From assembly GCA_027886175.1 (NCBI GenBank), contig JAJNNQ010000006.1:4650001-4714000 (forward strand): 64,000 nt of DNA, in the 5' to 3' direction. Source of the DNA: Phylloscopus collybita (lineage: Eukaryota > Chordata > Aves > Passeriformes > Phylloscopidae). The translations under genes and the position numbers were made by a program. Under the pieces are notes generated by a model that saw only the letters and a list, made by a program, of their open reading frames with translations, searched no databases and had not been told where the DNA came from. Positions 59,825-64,000 of this stretch are shown here, piece by piece. Position 1 is the stretch's first letter, and each line of letters begins with the position of its first letter.

Positions 59825-62800
59825 TATTTTATATTATTTTATTCCTAGGAGCTTCCTCAGGCAAGGGGCATTTCAGCTAGCTTGTTTATCATACAAATCT
59901 TCCCCATAATTCAGCTATTAAGCAACAAGATTCTATAATCTATTGTCAGTTAAATTAATGTTTGTAAATCTTTACTGCTGATGGTATTATAATACCAGAA
60001 GCATCTAAGGGCAACTGCTATCAGTTTTATTGATAAAAACAGTGGGAAATGGAAAGAAAAACTTGCAGCAGCAAATCAGTAACATTTTCTGAAGCAAATG
60101 CAGTGCATGTGATACATTTCTTTTAGCTTAGCTATGAAACGAACTAACAAAAGAAATAACAAAAAAAATCCCTAGCCAAACAAGATTTGTGTCTTGATGT
60201 GTAATTAACTTGATTAATTAGGAGTGTGCTTCTTAAACTGTAATATGTAGACAAATGAGAAAAAAAAATAAATTCTGTATCTGATGCTACTGTGGGAAAA
60301 CAATCCCCCTCTTCAATTTATCAAAGTAATTTGAACAGCAAAAGAGATAAAAATGTGTCATTATAAAGTGATATAGGAATTAATCTGATTGAGAGCTCAA
60401 CATGCAAGACTGGTCTCTAGCTGCTTAAACTCAGACATGCTTTCACATTTGTGACACATACTCCACACATCTGGAGACACATGTCAACTGTTCACTGTTC
60501 ATCTATCTGCTCTAACAGTGTTGGTAGAAGTTTTATTATTATTATTCTTTCTTTGAAATACACCAACAGTGCCAGAAACATTGACACCTATAATGAAAAC
60601 ATATTGTTAAATTCAACCACACCTGCTAATGTCAGGTGTAATTGCACTGGTTTTAGTAAAAATGTACCAGAGACTCTACTCCCACTTTGTGGTGCTAGTG
60701 AGTTAGTGTTGATAATGACCAAATCTAAATATTTTGATTGTAATTACTGTACTTGAAAAAAGAAATTAAAAATTCAAATTTCACTGCAACAGACTATCTT
60801 TTCTTTTTCAGTACATCTCTGAACCAAATAAAAGCAGAATTTCAGTGTGACAGCAGATTTACATACTCAATTTTAAGTATTTTACATTACCTTTTAATAG
60901 AATAATTTTTTACTGACGGGTATCATTGAAATCTTCTAAATTCTTAACTCCAAACTAAAATCATTGTTGTGCTCACCTATACTAGATTAAAAAAATCAGC
61001 CCTATTTTGAGTACCACAGTGTGTACTTTTGCTGCCTCCATAGTGAATGGCAAAATTCTTCAGGAAGGTAGGAAGGAAGGCAGGAAGGAAGGAAGAAGTT
61101 TTGTTTAGGATATGATAAGGGTCAGGCCCTGTTGTTTAGTCCATGGGTCTCAGTTTCCTTGTTGCTGTGGAACATTTAACATTCCAATTTTCTCCCTGTG
61201 TGATTTTCAGTGCTGTGACATTTAGAAGGGATGACAAAATCTCAATACTTGTTTATTCCATAGGTCAATATTCCAAATAGTTTTCTTGATACATTAGAAA
61301 TGTTAGCTGCATTACTGTTAATATTGACACCTGATATTTACTCCACAGAAGGAAAAAAGGTCATATTTTTATCATCTCTTTCTTCCTAATTAATTGCATA
61401 AATATGCTTAATACTGGAAAGGACCTGTTAAACCCAATGAGAATTTGTTCTGTTCAGAAGGGTAAGTGCTAGGCCTTGGTTATACTATAGCAAACTATGA
61501 AGTGATTTAATAATTTTAAATTCATGCCATTTATGGACAACACTAAATCCCCCAACATATTGGTATTTGCCTAACTCTGTATATCAACCATCTTTGTTCC
61601 CTTTATGTGATAAGGTGTGAACACTAATTATTGTAATTTTTCTTTTTTGGTCCACTGTCTAAAAGGACAACGTATTAGAATCTACCAGAGAGCATCCACA
61701 GCTTCAACTCTAAATGAACAGACTGAAAAAGAATAAGGTCTCCAAATAGAATAAAGAGATTAAGTATTAATATTCAAATTTACTTTAGTTTCTTAGTAGA
61801 GGCCCTACACTTTGTGAATGTGGGCATTTAGTCATGTATTGTTTAGGTCTGCCAGGTACAATTTTGTATTGTATCTTATTTTAAACTCTTGGACCTAGAC
61901 AGCATAGACAATATTTTGATCTCTTTGAGGTCTTTCAAAATCGTCCTGTGGATTTTTAACATTTTTATTCCATGCATTTACTCTATGATAAGTGGTTTTT
62001 CAGAGGTTTGGGTCCAATTCCCAGAGTACTGTAGCCAGTTGTTTGAGAGAGTTGCTGTTTACTACAAGACAATAAACAATGGCCCATTTGTGATTGCTTT
62101 CTCATAAAGTCTGTAAACCAAAGAGCTTGCTACATGAACTGCTTTAGAGAAGTCACAAGCAAAACTTTAGAATTCTCCTCACTCATTCATTAAAAACCCA
62201 ACCAAAAACGCCTGAAAGAAGTTGTGATTAAAAGTTCATTAATTAAATGTTTTTCTTTAGAAATTCAATTTCATGGGGACTTCTGTGATTTTTGCATCAC
62301 ATGGGCCAAACAGTATCAGGATGATCATGTAGGTGAAGGCTGAAATCTGCTTTGATGAGCCTTTAGGATGAAAATGCAACAAGCAGCTACTTGGTCTGCA
62401 AGAGAGTAGGATCAGGACTACAGTCATAATACCATAGAGACAATTTATGTCTGCAGAAGTGAATGCTATACTAACATGACTGCAGCCTTTAAAAATCAGA
62501 CAATGATCAGGAATGCCACATTAGAGAAGAAAACAGCAAAGCAATTGAAAATGCATTTCTTCAGCAGTTTTCTATATGATTATGTATTGTAGTAAGAGCT
62601 CAATAATGTCTGAATTCAGACATTTTTGTGACCTATTATATTCCATACAGTTTGACACCTCATATTAGCAATTATTTTTTATTTCTTGTGGCTGTATGTG
62701 GTCTTATCCAACATGCAGGTTTTTTGATAGACATTCATCACTGTAGGATGAGAACATCTAATACTAGTGCACCAAGCACTGCAAATTAATCTACTTCAAT

Positions 62801-64000
62801 TTTTTCTGGCACCCTTGCTTGAAAGAGAAGTGTGTGACCTGCTTCATCTTTAAAAATTAGAATTACCTACATACAAATTTTGCATATATTTTCATTAAAG
62901 CAGGCTAAGTAAAGAGAAAACTCTTGCAACTGAAGCAGAAACTTGCTGAGGTGTAAAATGGTCATGGTTTCTTGTGGGATTCCGTTCCACTTATTGAGTC
63001 TGTCCACCAAAGATGTCAGTCCCTCTCCAGATAAACTATGTCAGACTGTTCTAATGAGGCAAACCCTCAGAACTGTCAATGAGTCATCACAAAGGACTTG
63101 GTCTTCTTGATACCCTGAGTCATTAAGTACCTTCAAATAAGGGTGAGATGTTGAACTTGACTGGTGCTCTCTGAGACAGGCTTTGTGCCCTCCGACATTG
63201 GGTGGCAGTGAGCGTTACAGAGGGGCTGCACTGCAGTACCCTGGCAGAGCTTCCCAGGCAATGAGGGGGTGTTTACAGCATTACACAAATGAGGATATAA
63301 GGGATTCTGCATCATCCTTCACCATAACCAAATGGTGTGCTCTTGTGCCTTAGAGATGCTTACATACCCGTTAGTTTGTCTTTTCAAGTAAGTTTTCAAT
63401 TAAAAAGCAAATTTTACTTCTCTGTTAAAGCTCTAAAGAACAATCCTCCAAAAAGCATTTCATTTAGGTTTGATACAAGTTACTGCATGTTAAACAGGAA
63501 CTAGCTATTAAGAAATACAGAGTAAAAAAAAAAAGGATAAAAAACCTAATTATATAGTCCCTACATCTAAATAAATGTATTAAAATACTATGCCATTTTA
63601 GTAACAAAACCAACTCATCAGCTATAAATTAAATACCTGTAGTGTAAAACAAATCTTACCTTAAAATATTACCCCTCCCAATACAGTAGACCCTCCTTTA
63701 CACACCACAGTGGACACACTTAGTGGAATAGGCAAATGGCAGAAGTTAGCCCTTTAAATATTTAATACCTCTGCACATTAAATAAAACTGTCTGCAACAT
63801 ATATTTTGTAGTGATTTATTTGCAATTCAGATGTTATCTCTAGATGTATGCAGAACTGTTAAGTCTGCTAACAAATTTAGAAATTATAATAAAACAGAAA
63901 ATTGTAGCAATTCATTTATGTTAATTTACTGACATTAAATTCCTCAGGGCAGCAGCCATGAATACACTTTCTTATATAAAACTAAACCTGTTCTGGTACC
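59825..64000. other. Unique AT-rich noncoding DNA to window end
   Basis: About 4.2 kb without supported gene. The longest frame is 101 codons (60451-60756, plus), with no known domain. Short (TTA)n at 60532-60547 and the GGAA repeat at 61 kb are the only repeats seen. 63000-63330 is slightly GC-richer but not recognised. Confidence 0.5.
61061..61098. repeat. (GGAA)n microsatellite
   Basis: AGGAAGGTAGGAAGGAAGG then CAGGAAGGAAGGAAG, with two interruptions. GGAA arrays can bind ETS factors. This is noted only as a possibility. Confidence 0.9.

Noticed and set aside
60451..60756. 101-codon plus-strand frame
   Set aside because: AT-rich chance frame crossing a (TTA)n repeat, with no domain or splice support.
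1..64000. A bacterial, viral or plasmid system, CRISPR array or gene cluster
   Set aside because: No long frames, no operon structure, no regular spaced repeats. The repeats are those of a bird nuclear genome.

Overview
The window looks like nuclear DNA from a bird, probably a songbird (passerine). It is AT-rich and I could support no protein-coding gene. The bird call rests on the repeats: several CR1 LINE fragments, including one ending in the avian CR1 3' terminus built on ATTCTATGAT; four long terminal repeats (LTRs) that I recognise as avian endogenous-retrovirus types; and many strand-asymmetric A/C (or G/T) tracts of a kind I associate with passerine genomes. The passerine assignment is an inference and is weaker than the bird assignment. 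All open reading frames are short (136 codons at most). The ones that read as protein families are decayed CR1 reverse transcriptase or endonuclease. I saw no CpG island, rRNA, tRNA, CRISPR array or bacterial-type operon. The sequence is best read as a gene desert or the inside of a very long intron.

Layout: 1-10.9 kb is unique AT-rich DNA with one MIR-like SINE fossil (about 6.06 kb) and a 54-base poly(A) run (6.88 kb). 10.9-11.65 kb holds a very old plus-strand CR1 in which the reverse transcriptase reading is still visible. A minus-strand LTR of about 400 bp lies at 12.67-13.07 kb. An old CR1 3' end lies at 18.2-18.6 kb and a 200-base A/C tract at 20.03-20.23 kb. 24.5-28.2 kb is CR1-rich: a short fragment, an ancient fragment, and a 1.67-kb minus-strand CR1 that keeps endonuclease and C-terminal reverse transcriptase sequence but has lost the part between them. 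29-36 kb has ancient L3-like, L2-like and CR1 fossils.

42.5-49.4 kb is the repeat-dense part: a CR1 tail stub, a minus-strand LTR of about 880 bp, a plus-strand partial LTR, L3-like and palindromic fossils, a solo LTR at 46,771-47,068 with a perfect 6-bp target-site duplication (the best-defined insertion here), a tRNA-SINE-like piece, a long G/T tract, a 74-bp tandem duplication and a short CR1 3' end. 49.4-64 kb is again mostly unique, with two MIR-like fossils, an ancient LINE fossil (58.56-59.13 kb), a possible splice acceptor at 56.2 kb and a block at 56.65-57.06 kb that may be a conserved noncoding element.

Nothing here forms a working pathway. The value of the window lies in the layered history of insertions (MIR/L3/L2, then old CR1, then younger CR1 and LTRs, then simple repeats) and in a few structures without a ready explanation. 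I did not find a convincing new biological system. Family names come from recognition by eye, without an alignment.
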